A DNA stretch of 32,529 bases from Streptomyces malaysiensis subsp. samsunensis (GCF_024519315.1 NZ_JANIIC010000089.1:1-32529); one strand, 5' to 3'. Counted from the first letter of the stretch, positions 16,018 through 24,446 are shown. Program-made: numbers and translations. Notes: generated from the sequence alone by a model not told the origin.

Positions 16018-16794
16018 ATGCCGTTGAACGGAGCACGGGCGCGGCGCGACCAGATCGTCCACCTCGCCACGACCACGGGTCTGGCCAGCGTGGAGGAGCT
16101 GTCCCGCACCTTCGGCGTCACCGCCTCCACCATCCGCCGCGACCTCGCCCAGCTCACCGCGGACGGTCGGCTGGCGCGGACGTACGGCGGGGCGATGGCC
16201 CTGGTGGCCCACCCGGAGGCATCGCTGCGCCAGCGCACCGGCGAGGCGTTCGAGGCCAAGCGGGCCATCGCGCGCTGGGCGGCGTCGGCGATCCGCACCG
16301 GGGAGACGGTGCTGCTGGACGCCGGTTCGACCGTCGGCGCCCTCGCCCATGAGCTGCGCACCGCCGAGGGGCTCACGGTGGCCACGACCGGACTCACCGC
16401 GCTCCAGGAGCTCGCCGATGTGGAGACCGTGCAGGTGGAGTGTCTCGGCGGTACGCTCCGGCCGCTGAGCCAGAGCTTCCTCGGCCCGCTCGCCGAGGCC
16501 GCCCTGGAGCGCATGACCTTCGACCGGGTCTTCCTGGGCGCCGACGGGGTGACGGCCGAGCACGGCATCTGCGAGGCGGATCTGCGCCAGACCCGGCTGA
16601 AGGAGCTGATGGCCCGCCGGGCGGAGGCGGTGTACGTACTGGCCCACTCGGCGAAGATCGGCCGCCGCCCCTTCCACACCTGGGTACGGCTGCCGCCCGG
16701 CTGGACGCTGGTGACCGACGCGGGCGCCGACCCGCACGAGATCCGTGCCCTGCGCGCCCAGGGGGTGGAGGTCACGGTCGTCGAGGAGGCGTGA
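16018..16794 (+). CDS. DeoR/GlpR-family transcriptional repressor
   Basis: The N-terminal DeoR helix-turn-helix spans about residues 8-60, with EELSRTFGVTASTIRRDLAQL. The effector domain has the sugar-phosphate isomerase-like motifs LLDAGSTVGALAHEL, TTGLTAL and FLGADGV. Such proteins usually sense a phosphorylated sugar from the pathway they control. It follows the kinase and dehydrogenase by 31 bp, so it is likely the local regulator, possibly acting at the direct repeats near 13180-13216. The ATG at 16018 was preferred because a purine-rich stretch (GAGGAACGCGAGAG) precedes it; an in-frame ATG at 15997 has no ribosome binding site. Confidence 0.88.
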   Translation: MPLNGARARRDQIVHLATTTGLASVEELSRTFGVTASTIRRDLAQLTADGRLARTYGGAMALVAHPEASLRQRTGEAFEAKRAIARWAASAIRTGETVLLDAGSTVGALAHELRTAEGLTVATTGLTALQELADVETVQVECLGGTLRPLSQSFLGPLAEAALERMTFDRVFLGADGVTAEHGICEADLRQTRLKELMARRAEAVYVLAHSAKIGRRPFHTWVRLPPGWTLVTDAGADPHEIRALRAQGVEVTVVEEA

Positions 16795-16863
16795 CCCCCG
16801 CCCCGCGACGACCAGCCGCGGCGACGGCCGGTGGCCCGTCCTGCGCGAACCGCGCACCCATCA

Positions 16864-16937
16864 CGCCTACGCCCCGCACCGGTCATGCGTACCCCCGCCC
16901 CGCGCCCGTCCTACGTATGCCCCGCACCGCTCACGTA
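16864..16937. repeat. Two-unit imperfect direct repeat between convergent genes
   Basis: Near-identical segments (TACGCCCCGCACCGGTCATG and TATGCCCCGCACCGCTCACG) recur about 50 bp apart in the gap between the DeoR gene and the ABC exporter. The gap (16795-16930) has no gene. Confidence 0.5.
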
Positions 16938-18745
16938 CGGCCGTGCCAGGACTCCCAGAGCGCCGCGTACGCTCCCCCGCGCGCCACCAGCTCATCATGC
17001 GGGCCGAGTTCGGTGATCCGCCCGTTCTCCATCACCGCCACCCGGTCGGCGTCATGCGCGGTGTGCAGCCGGTGGGCGATCGCGATGACGGTACGCCCCT
17101 CGAGCAGGGCGGCGAGGGAGCGCTCCAGACGGCGGGCGGCGCGCGGATCGAGCAGCGAGGTGGCCTCGTCCAGCACCAGGGTGTGCGGATCGGCCAGGAC
17201 CAGCCGGGCGAGGGAGAGTTGCTGGACCCGGTCCGGTGCGAGGGCCGCGCCGCCCGCCCCCACCCGTGCGTCCAGCCCCAGCTCCAGCGCCCACTCCCGG
17301 GCCCCGACCGCGTCCAGCGCCCGCTCCAGCTCGGCGTCGGCGACCCCGGGCCCGGGTCCGGGTCCGGGTCCGGGTCCGGGCACGGCGATGAGCAGATTCT
17401 CCCGGAGCGTTCCGGCGAAGACGTATGTCTCCTGGGTCACCAGGGCCACCTGGCCGCGCAGCCGGTCCGGGGAGAGCTCGGCGAGCGGCACCCCGCCGAC
17501 GGTCACCGAGCCGGTGCGCGGTGCGTGGATCCCGGCGAGCAGCCGGCCGAGGGTGGACTTGCCCGCGCCCGACGGCCCGACGACCGCCAGCCGCTCCCCC
17601 GGCTCGATCTCCAGGTCGATCCCGCGCAGCACATCCCTGTCCTCGCGGTAGGCGTAGCGCACTCCGCGCAGTGCCAGGCCCCGGTGCCGGGGCGCGGCCG
17701 CGGCGGAGGCGTCGGCACCGGACGCGTCGACGCCGGACGCGGGGGCGCCGGACGCGGGGGCGCGGTGGACGCCCCGCAGCCGGGCCAGTGAGGCGGCGCC
17801 GGCCTGGAGGTCGCCGAGGCAGTACAGCACCGTGTCGACCGGGCCCAGCAGCTGCTGGACGTAGAGGGTGGCCGCGGTGACGGCGGCGAGCGAGACCATG
17901 CCGTGGAGCGCGAAGAGGCCGCCGAGCACCAAGGTCGCGGCCACCGGCAGCACATAGGCGGTGTCGGTGATCGGCAGAAAGACCGTGAGCAGTCCGATGG
18001 TGTGGCGCTCGGCCGCGTAGGACCCGGCGATGTCCCGGTCGGTGCGCTCCGCGCGCCGAGGGGCCAGGCGCAGCGCCTCGACGGTACGGGCCCCCTCGAC
18101 CGTCTCGGTGAGGCCCTCGGTGATGCGCGCGTAGGACGCGCTCTGCCGTAGGAACGCCTCGCGCGACCGGCCGAAGAACCACCGGCCCGCGGCCCACAGC
18201 ACCGGGACCGCGATCAGGCAGGGGAAGGCCAGCAGCGGGCCCACCACGAACAGGGCGCCGAAGGTGACGGCGATGGTGACCAGGGCGGTCATGGTGGCGG
18301 GGACCGCGCGGCGCACACAGCCCGCGAGCACTTCCACGTCGCGGATGGTGCGGGTGACCAGATCGCCCGCGCCCGCTCGTTCGACAGTGGCGAGCGGCAG
18401 GGCCAGCACATCGCCCACGAACCGCTCGCGCAGCTCGGCCAGGACCTTCTCGCCCAGCCGCGCCGAGGCGTACGTCGCGGCATGCGTCAGCAGCGCCTGG
18501 ACGATGACGAACACGCAGATCAGCAGCGCCGTACGGGCGATGGCGCCGCCTCCGTCGCCGCCTCCGTCACGGGTGTCCTCCACCAGATCGCCCAGCAGCC
18601 GGGGGCCCACCAGCCCACAGCCCGCGGCGAGTGCGTAGAGGGCGAGCACGGCGGTGAGCTCGCGCGGATGGCGCAGCGCCAGCCGCCGGGCGTAGGCGCG
18701 GGTGTCACGCGCCGGGGCGACGGGCAGCGAAGTGTGGGTGCTCAT
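16931..18745 (-). CDS. ABC exporter half-transporter, catalytically intact nucleotide site
   Basis: A 604-residue fusion of a six-helix membrane domain (about 30-310) and an ATPase domain (about 355-600). Walker A GPSGAGKST (390-398, K396), Q-loop Q438, Walker B TLVLDE (D526, E527) and the H-loop H558 are all present. The signature, however, is LAPDRVQQ (502-509) instead of LSGGQ. The partner encoded just upstream has the opposite set of defects, so the pair should form one working composite ATP site. A (GP)n stretch near 457-467 is encoded by a 6-bp tandem repeat (17348-17383). The start codon overlaps the partner's stop (ATGA), so the two are coupled. The substrate is unknown; this exporter type carries lipids, peptides or drugs. 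Confidence 0.9.
   Translation of the reverse strand: MSTHTSLPVAPARDTRAYARRLALRHPRELTAVLALYALAAGCGLVGPRLLGDLVEDTRDGGGDGGGAIARTALLICVFVIVQALLTHAATYASARLGEKVLAELRERFVGDVLALPLATVERAGAGDLVTRTIRDVEVLAGCVRRAVPATMTALVTIAVTFGALFVVGPLLAFPCLIAVPVLWAAGRWFFGRSREAFLRQSASYARITEGLTETVEGARTVEALRLAPRRAERTDRDIAGSYAAERHTIGLLTVFLPITDTAYVLPVAATLVLGGLFALHGMVSLAAVTAATLYVQQLLGPVDTVLYCLGDLQAGAASLARLRGVHRAPASGAPASGVDASGADASAAAAPRHRGLALRGVRYAYREDRDVLRGIDLEIEPGERLAVVGPSGAGKSTLGRLLAGIHAPRTGSVTVGGVPLAELSPDRLRGQVALVTQETYVFAGTLRENLLIAVPGPGPGPGPGPGVADAELERALDAVGAREWALELGLDARVGAGGAALAPDRVQQLSLARLVLADPHTLVLDEATSLLDPRAARRLERSLAALLEGRTVIAIAHRLHTAHDADRVAVMENGRITELGPHDELVARGGAYAALWESWHGRT
17348..17383. repeat. 6-bp tandem repeat encoding Gly-Pro in the ABC ATPase domain
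   Basis: Six hexamers of GGGTCC type (the first GGGCCC, the last GGGCAC) lie within the ATPase domain between the Q-loop and signature regions. In-frame hexamer gain or loss would change linker length without breaking the gene. Confidence 0.75.
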
Positions 18746-20574
18746 TCGGTCTCCTCCCGTGCCACGACGGATCGGTAGCGGACATCGGTGAGCAGATCGC
18801 CGTGCGAGCCCTGGGCGACGGCCTTCGCGCCCTGTACGTAGACGACGTGGTCCGCCCGGTCGAGCACCACGGGGCTGGTGGTGAACACCAACGTGGTCCG
18901 CCCCGCGCGCAGCTCTCCCACCCCGTGGGCGATACGGGCCTCGGTGTGGGCGTCGACGGCGCTGGTGGGCTCGATGAGGATCAGCACCTCCGGGTCGGCC
19001 ATGAGCGCGCGCACCAGGCGCAGCCGCTGCTGCTGACCGCCGGAGAAGTTGCGCCCGGACTCCTCGACGAGGTCGTCGAGCCCGTCCGGGAGCGCCTCCA
19101 CGATGTCCCGCGCACAGGCGGCGTCAACGGCCCGCTCCAGCGCGGCGTCGCTGCCCCGACCAACCAGCGCGACGTCGCACCCCCGACCGCCCGGCGCGGC
19201 ATCGCGCCCCCGACCACCCACCTCGGCATCGCGCCCCCGGCCACCCCGCCCGGCGTCGTTCGCCCGACCGTCCGGCCCGGCGTCGCTGCCCCGGCCGCGG
19301 AGCTCCTCGCGCAGCGGACCGGCGAAGAGGCGGTCGGCGTTGTCGGCCACGAGGATGCGGCGGCGTATCTCGTCCGGGGGCAGATCGGCGAGCGGGGTGT
19401 CCCCGAGGGTGACGGCGGAGTCGGTGTAGCGGCCCAGCCGCGCCGCGAGGGTCGCCGCGTCGGCGGGGGACGCACAGGCCACGGCGGTGAACCTCCCCGG
19501 CGCCACGGTCAGCGCGGAGGCGGGGTCGGTGAGCGGGGCGGGCCCCTGGTACGGAGCGGGAGCGACGGCGCTCGGAGCGAACTCGGGCCGCAGCGCGAGA
19601 AACGCCGTGATACGGCGCGCGGCGACATGCCCCTGGGTCAGCCGGCCGGCCGCGTTGGTGAGCCGCCGCAGCGGATCGACCAGGAAGACGGCGTAGCCGT
19701 AGAAGGCCACGAGCTGTCCCGCGCCCATCCGTCCGGTGGCCACGTAGTGCGCGCCCAGCCAGACGACGACGGTGGTCAGCAGCCCCGGCAGCAGCACCTT
19801 GGCACCGTCGAGCAGCGCCTCCACCCGGGCCACCGCCACCCCCGCGGCACGCACCCGCTGGGAGTCGGCGCGATAGCGGTCGGCGAAGACCTCCTCGCCG
19901 CCGATGCCACGCAGCACCCGCAGCCCGCTGACGATGTCGACGGCGCGGCCGGTCAGCTCGGCCTGCTGCTCGCGCAGCCGCTGCTGGCGCCGGTGCAGCG
20001 GGCGGATCAGCAGGGACACCACCCCCACCATCAGCGGCACCCCGAGCAGTACCACCAAGCCGAGCTGCCAGGAGGTGTGCAGCAGGATGGCCGCCACCAC
20101 GGCGATGGCGACAAGGGCACCGCTGCCCCGGGCGGTTTCGGCCAGGGCGTCGCCGAGCCGTCCGATATCGACCACTCCGGCATTTACGATCTCGCCTTTG
20201 GCCACCCGTTTCGGCAAGGCCGCCCCCAGCCGGGCGGCTTGTCGGGCGATGTGTTGTGCGGTGCGGTAGGAGGCACCCAGCCGGGTGGTGAGCGCGGCGC
20301 GGTCGCGCAGAATTCCGGCGGTGGCCTGAACCACCCCGAGAACCACCACCGCACCGCCCCACAGCAGCAGTGCCCTCTGGTCACGGGCGATGATTCCGGT
20401 GTCGATGGCCTTGCCGACCGCGGCGGGCACCAGGGCCTGGGCCACCACATGGACAATTCCATAGAGGGCACCGGCGAATAGTGCATTGCGCTGATAAGCG
20501 GCAAGCCATAACAGATAGGATGTCGGTGAGCGATGGTCTGGATTTCCGGGATCCGGATCAGGAAAACGTCGCAT
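18742..20574 (-). CDS. ABC exporter half-transporter with degenerate ATP site and nine-residue repeats
   Basis: A 610-residue half-transporter: membrane domain (about 20-310), then an ATPase domain. The Walker A position reads ACASPADAAT (366-375) with no GK, the Q-loop Gln is Asp (411), Walker B is LILIE with Ile534 replacing Asp, and the H-loop His is Thr (VFTTS). Only the signature FSGGQ (510-514) is intact. With its coupled partner it would contribute the signature to the single functional site. Residues 427-480 are six tandem copies of a nine-residue GRGxDAxxG unit inserted before the signature. The ATG at 20574 lacks a clear ribosome binding site; a GTG at 20595 with GGAAG upstream is an equally possible start. 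Confidence 0.88.
   Translation of the reverse strand: MRRFPDPDPGNPDHRSPTSYLLWLAAYQRNALFAGALYGIVHVVAQALVPAAVGKAIDTGIIARDQRALLLWGGAVVVLGVVQATAGILRDRAALTTRLGASYRTAQHIARQAARLGAALPKRVAKGEIVNAGVVDIGRLGDALAETARGSGALVAIAVVAAILLHTSWQLGLVVLLGVPLMVGVVSLLIRPLHRRQQRLREQQAELTGRAVDIVSGLRVLRGIGGEEVFADRYRADSQRVRAAGVAVARVEALLDGAKVLLPGLLTTVVVWLGAHYVATGRMGAGQLVAFYGYAVFLVDPLRRLTNAAGRLTQGHVAARRITAFLALRPEFAPSAVAPAPYQGPAPLTDPASALTVAPGRFTAVACASPADAATLAARLGRYTDSAVTLGDTPLADLPPDEIRRRILVADNADRLFAGPLREELRGRGSDAGPDGRANDAGRGGRGRDAEVGGRGRDAAPGGRGCDVALVGRGSDAALERAVDAACARDIVEALPDGLDDLVEESGRNFSGGQQQRLRLVRALMADPEVLILIEPTSAVDAHTEARIAHGVGELRAGRTTLVFTTSPVVLDRADHVVYVQGAKAVAQGSHGDLLTDVRYRSVVAREETE
19135..19296. repeat. Six in-frame 27-bp tandem repeats inside the ABC exporter gene
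   Basis: Six consecutive 27-bp units encode GRGSDAGPD, GRANDAGRG, GRGRDAEVG, GRGRDAAPG, GRGCDVALV and GRGSDAALE. Units are diverged but in strict register, indicating an old in-frame expansion. Confidence 0.85.
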
Positions 20575-20643
20575 GGCGACGGCGATGCTAGCCACGCCGC
20601 TTCCGCCGGGTGGAGGAATTATCGCCCGCCCTCCCCGCTGCCC

Positions 20644-20697
20644 CGCGTTCGGCGCCGCTTCCGCGTTCGGCCCCGCCCTCGCGTTCGGCGCCGAGAC
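20644..20697. repeat. Three-copy 18-bp tandem repeat
   Basis: Units beginning CGCGTTCGGC at 20644, 20662 and 20680 lie in the 200-bp gap between the ABC exporter start and the Pro-rich ORF. No gene is seen in this gap, which should also hold the exporter promoter. Confidence 0.7.
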
Positions 20698-20776
20698 CAT
20701 GCGTATGTCCCAGGGGACCGGGGCACCCGCCCCCGGAAGTGGCGTGGCCACCTGCCGAAGAGCTTTGGAGGACACC

Positions 20777-21067
20777 GTGGCACGGCAGACCGACCCGATC
20801 CCCATCCACCCGACGCAGCGAGAACCCGGGCCGCCGTCCCCGACCCCGTCGCCCGGTCCTGGCGGCCCCGAACCGGGTCCCGCACCGGGCCCCGTGCCCG
20901 GACCGCCTCCGGGTCCGCCGCCCGACCCGATTCCCACCCCGCCGCCCGAGCCGCCGCCGAACCCCACCCCCGGCCCCCCACCGGAACCGTCCCCCGACCC
21001 GGTGCCCAGGCCGCCGGGCCCGGATCCGGTCCCCGACCCCTCCCCGGCACCGGGTCCGCTGACCTGA
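20777..21067 (+). CDS. Small proline-rich protein, unknown function
   Basis: A 96-residue product beginning MARQTDPIPIHPTQ, then about 80 residues almost entirely of Pro, Gly, Glu, Asp and Thr (PGPPSP, PEPGPAPGP, PPNPTPGP types). No domain is recognised and there is no signal peptide or membrane segment. Support comes from a good ribosome binding site (GGAGGA, 4 nt before the GTG). Such composition can arise by chance in GC-rich DNA, so it may not be real. It precedes the esterase by 116 bp on the same strand. Confidence 0.45.
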   Translation: MARQTDPIPIHPTQREPGPPSPTPSPGPGGPEPGPAPGPVPGPPPGPPPDPIPTPPPEPPPNPTPGPPPEPSPDPVPRPPGPDPVPDPSPAPGPLT

Positions 21068-21183
21068 CACCACCGGCGGGAAACCGGGGCCCGATGGGCG
21101 CCCGGGTGGCGTAACAGCGATGGGTGCCGCGGCGGCCGGGGTGAGATCGTCGGACGGGAACCGGACCGGCAAAGGAGAACCAG

Positions 21184-22152
21184 ATGGCCACCACCGCTCC
21201 GGCCCGCCCCGTCCTCGAACCCGCCGCCGCGGCGTTCGCCGAAGCCGCCGCCAAGCCGCCGTATCCGTACCAGATGACCCCCGCCGAGGGCCGTCGCGTG
21301 CTGGACGAGGCACAGTCCGGCGAGATGCCCAAACCGGAGGTGGACGAGGAGTGGATCGACGTCGGCGGAATCGCGGCGGGCGGCCTCAGGGCGCGGATCG
21401 TCCGCCCTCCGAAGGCCGTCGGCACCCTTCCGGCGATTCTCTACATCCACGGCGCGGGCTGGGTGTACGGCAACGCCCACACCCATGACCGGCTGGTCCG
21501 GGAGCTGGCGGTCCGGGTGGGCGCCGCGGTGGTCTTCCCCGAGTACGACCTCTCCCCCGAGGCCCACTACCCGGTGGCGCTCGAGCAGAGCTACGCCGTC
21601 GGCCAGTGGATCGTGGCGCACGGCGAGGGCGCGGGGCTGGACGCCGCCCGGATCGCGGTGACCGGGGACTCGGTGGGCGGCAACATCGCCATCGCCCTCA
21701 CCCTGCTCGCCAAGGAGCGCGGCGATCTGCCGCTGGTACAGCAGGTGCTCTTCTACCCGGCGACCGACGCCGCCTTCGACACCGGCTCCTACGAGCAGTT
21801 CGCCGAGGGCTACTCCCTCACCCGCGAGGCGATGAGGTGGTTCTGGGACCAGTACACCACCGACCCGGCGCAGCGCTCCGAGATCACCGCATCACCGCTG
21901 CGCGCCGCCCCCGAGCTGCTCGCCGGGCTGCCGCCCGCCCTCGTGATCACCGGCGAGGCGGATGTGCTGCGCGACGAGGGCGAGGCGTACGCGGCCAAGC
22001 TGCGGGACGCCGGGGTGCCGGTCACCGCGGTGCGGATGCAGGGGATCATCCATGACTTCCTGATGCTCGACGCGCTCCGCGACACCCGGGCCGCGCGGGC
22101 GGCGCTCGCCCTGGCCGTGGACACCCTGCGCGACACACTGCGCACCAACTGA
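21184..22152 (+). CDS. Alpha/beta hydrolase, hormone-sensitive-lipase (family IV) esterase
   Basis: A 322-residue cytosolic esterase. The oxyanion-hole motif is YIHGAGW (88-93, variant of HGGGW). The nucleophile is S163 in GDSVGGN, with D260 (GEADVLRDE) and H290 (GIIHDF) completing the triad. Family members cleave short-chain acyl esters; the natural substrate is unknown. The ATG has AAAGGAG well placed upstream. The stop is 2 bp from the stop of the convergent repair gene. Confidence 0.9.
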   Translation: MATTAPARPVLEPAAAAFAEAAAKPPYPYQMTPAEGRRVLDEAQSGEMPKPEVDEEWIDVGGIAAGGLRARIVRPPKAVGTLPAILYIHGAGWVYGNAHTHDRLVRELAVRVGAAVVFPEYDLSPEAHYPVALEQSYAVGQWIVAHGEGAGLDAARIAVTGDSVGGNIAIALTLLAKERGDLPLVQQVLFYPATDAAFDTGSYEQFAEGYSLTREAMRWFWDQYTTDPAQRSEITASPLRAAPELLAGLPPALVITGEADVLRDEGEAYAAKLRDAGVPVTAVRMQGIIHDFLMLDALRDTRAARAALALAVDTLRDTLRTN

Positions 22153-22154
22153 GC

Positions 22155-22730
22155 TTATTTCTGGGCCTGCCGCTTGAGCTGCTGCTTGTGGGCGCGGACC
22201 TTCTCCAGCGACTCGGGTCCGGTGATGTCGGCCACCGAGCGATACGCGTCCTGCTCGCCGTAGGCCCCGGCGGCCTCGCGCCAGCCCTCCGGCCGCACCC
22301 CCATTCGCTTGCCCTGCAGCGCGAGGAAGATCTGCGCCTTCTGCTTGCCGAAGCCCGGCAGCTCGTGCAGCCGCCGGAGCAGCTCCTGGCCGGAGGAGAC
22401 CTCGCGCCACAGGGCGGTCGGGTCGCCGTCGTAGTGCTCGACCAGATACCGGCACAGCTGCTGGACGCGCCCCGCCATCGAACCCGGGTAGCGATGCACG
22501 GCGGGCTTCTCCGACAGCAGCGCGGCGAACCGCTCGGGGTCCTGGGCGGCGATCTCCTGGGCGTCCAGCCCGTCCCTGCCCAGGCGCCGGGCGATGGTGT
22601 ACGGACCGGAGAACGCCCACTCCATGGGCACCTGCTGATCGAGCAGCATCCCGATCATCAGCGCCAGGGGATCGCGCTCGAGCAGTGCGTCCGCCTCGGG
22701 CTGCTGGGCGAGACGAAGGCGTGCGTTCAT
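22155..22730 (-). CDS. HhH-GPD-type base-excision DNA repair protein
   Basis: A 191-residue protein related to endonuclease III/AlkA glycosylases. LIGMLLDQQVPMEWAF (24-40) resembles the LLxQQ substrate helix, and LHELPGFGKQKAQIFLAL (121-138) is the helix-hairpin-helix. The usual catalytic Asp about 20 residues later is not obvious (GVRPEGWREAAG), and there is no iron-sulfur loop, so activity is uncertain. The start at the ATG at 22730 gives the family's compact N-terminus; an upstream in-frame ATG (22751) is possible and neither has a convincing ribosome binding site. It ends in TAA, tail to tail with the esterase. Confidence 0.82.
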   Translation of the reverse strand: MNARLRLAQQPEADALLERDPLALMIGMLLDQQVPMEWAFSGPYTIARRLGRDGLDAQEIAAQDPERFAALLSEKPAVHRYPGSMAGRVQQLCRYLVEHYDGDPTALWREVSSGQELLRRLHELPGFGKQKAQIFLALQGKRMGVRPEGWREAAGAYGEQDAYRSVADITGPESLEKVRAHKQQLKRQAQK

Positions 22731-22807
22731 CCTCGGTCCATACCCCGCCATGACCAGGACGAATCAGAAGGAACGCGCATACCACCCAAAGAGATTCATA
22801 CCATCAC

Positions 22808-22823
22808 CAATTCGGCCGAATTG
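22808..22823. promoter_or_regulatory. Perfect 16-bp palindrome upstream of sigma gene
   Basis: CAATTCGGCCGAATTG is exactly self-complementary and A/T-rich at its ends. It lies 69 bp before the sigma factor start in the 161-bp divergent gap. It is a good candidate operator; the binding protein is unknown. Confidence 0.45.
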
Positions 22824-22891
22824 CGAGTGGTTGGGGGCCATGCGAATCTGGTGGCGACCGCCGTGACATCGGACCACGGAGGCGAGTGACC

Positions 22892-23677
22892 ATGTCAGCA
22901 ACCGCGACTCGCCAACGACGCCATGACGACACTCCCGACACCGGCGGTGCCTTCCTGCGTCTGTCCCGGCTCCCGTCCGGGCCCGAACGCGACGCGCTGC
23001 GCGAGGCGATCATCTGCGCCTGGCTGCCCGTCGCCAAACGCCTGGCACTGCGCTTCCGCAACAAGGGCGAGAACATGGAGGACCTCACACAGGTCGCGTC
23101 GCTGGCCCTGGTGAAGGCCGTCGACCGCTACAACCCCGACCTCGGGCACGCCTTTCCGTCCTATGCGATTCCCGTCATCACCGGTGAGCTCAAACGCCAC
23201 TTCCGCGACTACCTGTGGACGCTGCACATCCCCCGCAACATCCAGGAGGTCCGCTCCCGCACCCGCTCCGCACGCGACGCGCTGGAGCAGGAGCTCGGCG
23301 GGCGCACCCCCACCGTGCACGAGATCTGTCTGCGCACCGGTATGCCCCAGGAGGATGTGAAGGCCGGTCTGGAGGCCAGCGCCTCCTGCACCCCGCTCTC
23401 CCTCAACGCCGCGGTGCAGGGCGCCGAGGAGCGGCTGCTCGCCGAGACGGTGGGCGCGGACGACGCCGCGATCGAACGCGTCGTCAACCGTGAGGCGCTG
23501 CGGGTGCTGATCGCCGAACTGTCGGAGCAGGACCGCTACGTGCTCTATCTGAGGTTCTTCGCCGGGCTTTCGCAGAGCCAGATCGGCGAGATCCTCGGCT
23601 TCTCCCAGATGCACATATCCCGCAGGCTCTCCCGGCTCTACAGCGAGCTGCGGCAAGGGCTCATGGCCTACGCCTGA
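22892..23677 (+). CDS. SigB/SigF-family RNA polymerase sigma factor
   Basis: The 261-residue product has region 2 (RFRNKGENMEDLTQVASLALVKAVDRYNP in part, 55-83), the SYAIPVITGELKRHFRD stretch typical of the SigB/F/G group (90-106), region 3 (LEQELGGRTPTVHEICLRTG in part) and a region 4 helix-turn-helix (LSQSQIGEILGFSQMHISRRLSRL). These sigma factors act in stress response and sporulation and are usually held by an anti-sigma kinase and freed by an anti-anti-sigma protein; neither is adjacent here. The ATG at 22892 was chosen with CGGAGG 9 nt upstream. A SpoIIE-type phosphatase occurs 6 kb away, but no link is shown. Confidence 0.93.
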   Translation: MSATATRQRRHDDTPDTGGAFLRLSRLPSGPERDALREAIICAWLPVAKRLALRFRNKGENMEDLTQVASLALVKAVDRYNPDLGHAFPSYAIPVITGELKRHFRDYLWTLHIPRNIQEVRSRTRSARDALEQELGGRTPTVHEICLRTGMPQEDVKAGLEASASCTPLSLNAAVQGAEERLLAETVGADDAAIERVVNREALRVLIAELSEQDRYVLYLRFFAGLSQSQIGEILGFSQMHISRRLSRLYSELRQGLMAYA

Positions 23678-23714
23678 CGGCACCAGCCCGCACAACCCCG
23701 GCAGGAGGTGGCCG

Positions 23715-24383
23715 ATGCGCTCCGAGACCGCCCGTATCGCCGCGGACGACGCCATGCTCGTGGGCGATCTGGCCCTCCCCGACCAGCCCCTCGGCGTCGT
23801 CGCGTTCGCCCACGGCAGCGGCAGCTCCCGGCACAGCCCGCGCAACCGCGCGGTGGCCCGGGTACTCCAGGACGCGGATCTGGCCACCCTGCTGTTCGAT
23901 CTGCTCACCGAGGCCGAGGAGCGGGTGGACGCGATCACCGCCGAACTGCGTTTCGACATCCCGCTGCTGGGCCGGCGGCTGGTGGCCGCGGTGAACTGGC
24001 TCGACGGGCATCCGGCCACCTCCGGGCTGCCGGTGGGGCTGTTCGGCGCAAGTACGGGCGCGGCGGCGGCGCTCACGGCCGCCGCCGAACGGCCGGAACG
24101 GGTGGCCGCCGTGGTCTCCCGCGGCGGGCGGCCCGATCTCGCGGGCGGTGCGCTGAACCGGGTGCGGGCGCCGGTGCTGCTGATCGTGGGCGGTGACGAC
24201 CACGAGGTGCTGCGGCTCAACCAGCAGGCGGCCGCCATGCTCGCCGCCCCGCAGGAGATCCATGTGGTGCCCGGGGCGAGCCATCTGTTCGAGGAGCCCG
24301 GAACCCTGGAGCAGGCCGCCGAGGCGGCGCGCGACTGGTTCGTACGGATGGGCAAGCGCCCGGCCCGGGGCGGCAAGCGCTGA
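23715..24383 (+). CDS. Dienelactone-hydrolase-like alpha/beta hydrolase
   Basis: A 222-residue soluble alpha/beta hydrolase. The nucleophile S113 is in LFGASTGAAAAL, the acid is D161 or D162 (IVGGDDHEV), and H190 is in GASHLFEE. AFAHGSGSSRHSPRN (31-44) forms the oxyanion region. Proteins of this kind in actinobacteria are often fused or adjacent to phosphoribosyltransferases; none is next to it here. The substrate is unknown. The ATG has AGGAGG about 7 nt upstream. It follows the sigma factor by 37 bp and may share its transcript. Confidence 0.85.
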   Translation: MRSETARIAADDAMLVGDLALPDQPLGVVAFAHGSGSSRHSPRNRAVARVLQDADLATLLFDLLTEAEERVDAITAELRFDIPLLGRRLVAAVNWLDGHPATSGLPVGLFGASTGAAAALTAAAERPERVAAVVSRGGRPDLAGGALNRVRAPVLLIVGGDDHEVLRLNQQAAAMLAAPQEIHVVPGASHLFEEPGTLEQAAEAARDWFVRMGKRPARGGKR

Positions 24384-24446
24384 CGCGCGTGGCGCGGCTG
24401 GGGGACGCCTGCGGCGGGCTGTTCCCCTCCCCGCCCCTTCCCACAA

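Noticed and set aside
20575..21621. N-terminal extension of the second ABC subunit to about 959 residues
   Set aside because: The extension is antisense to the Pro-rich ORF and the esterase start, with Gly/Pro low complexity and no domain.
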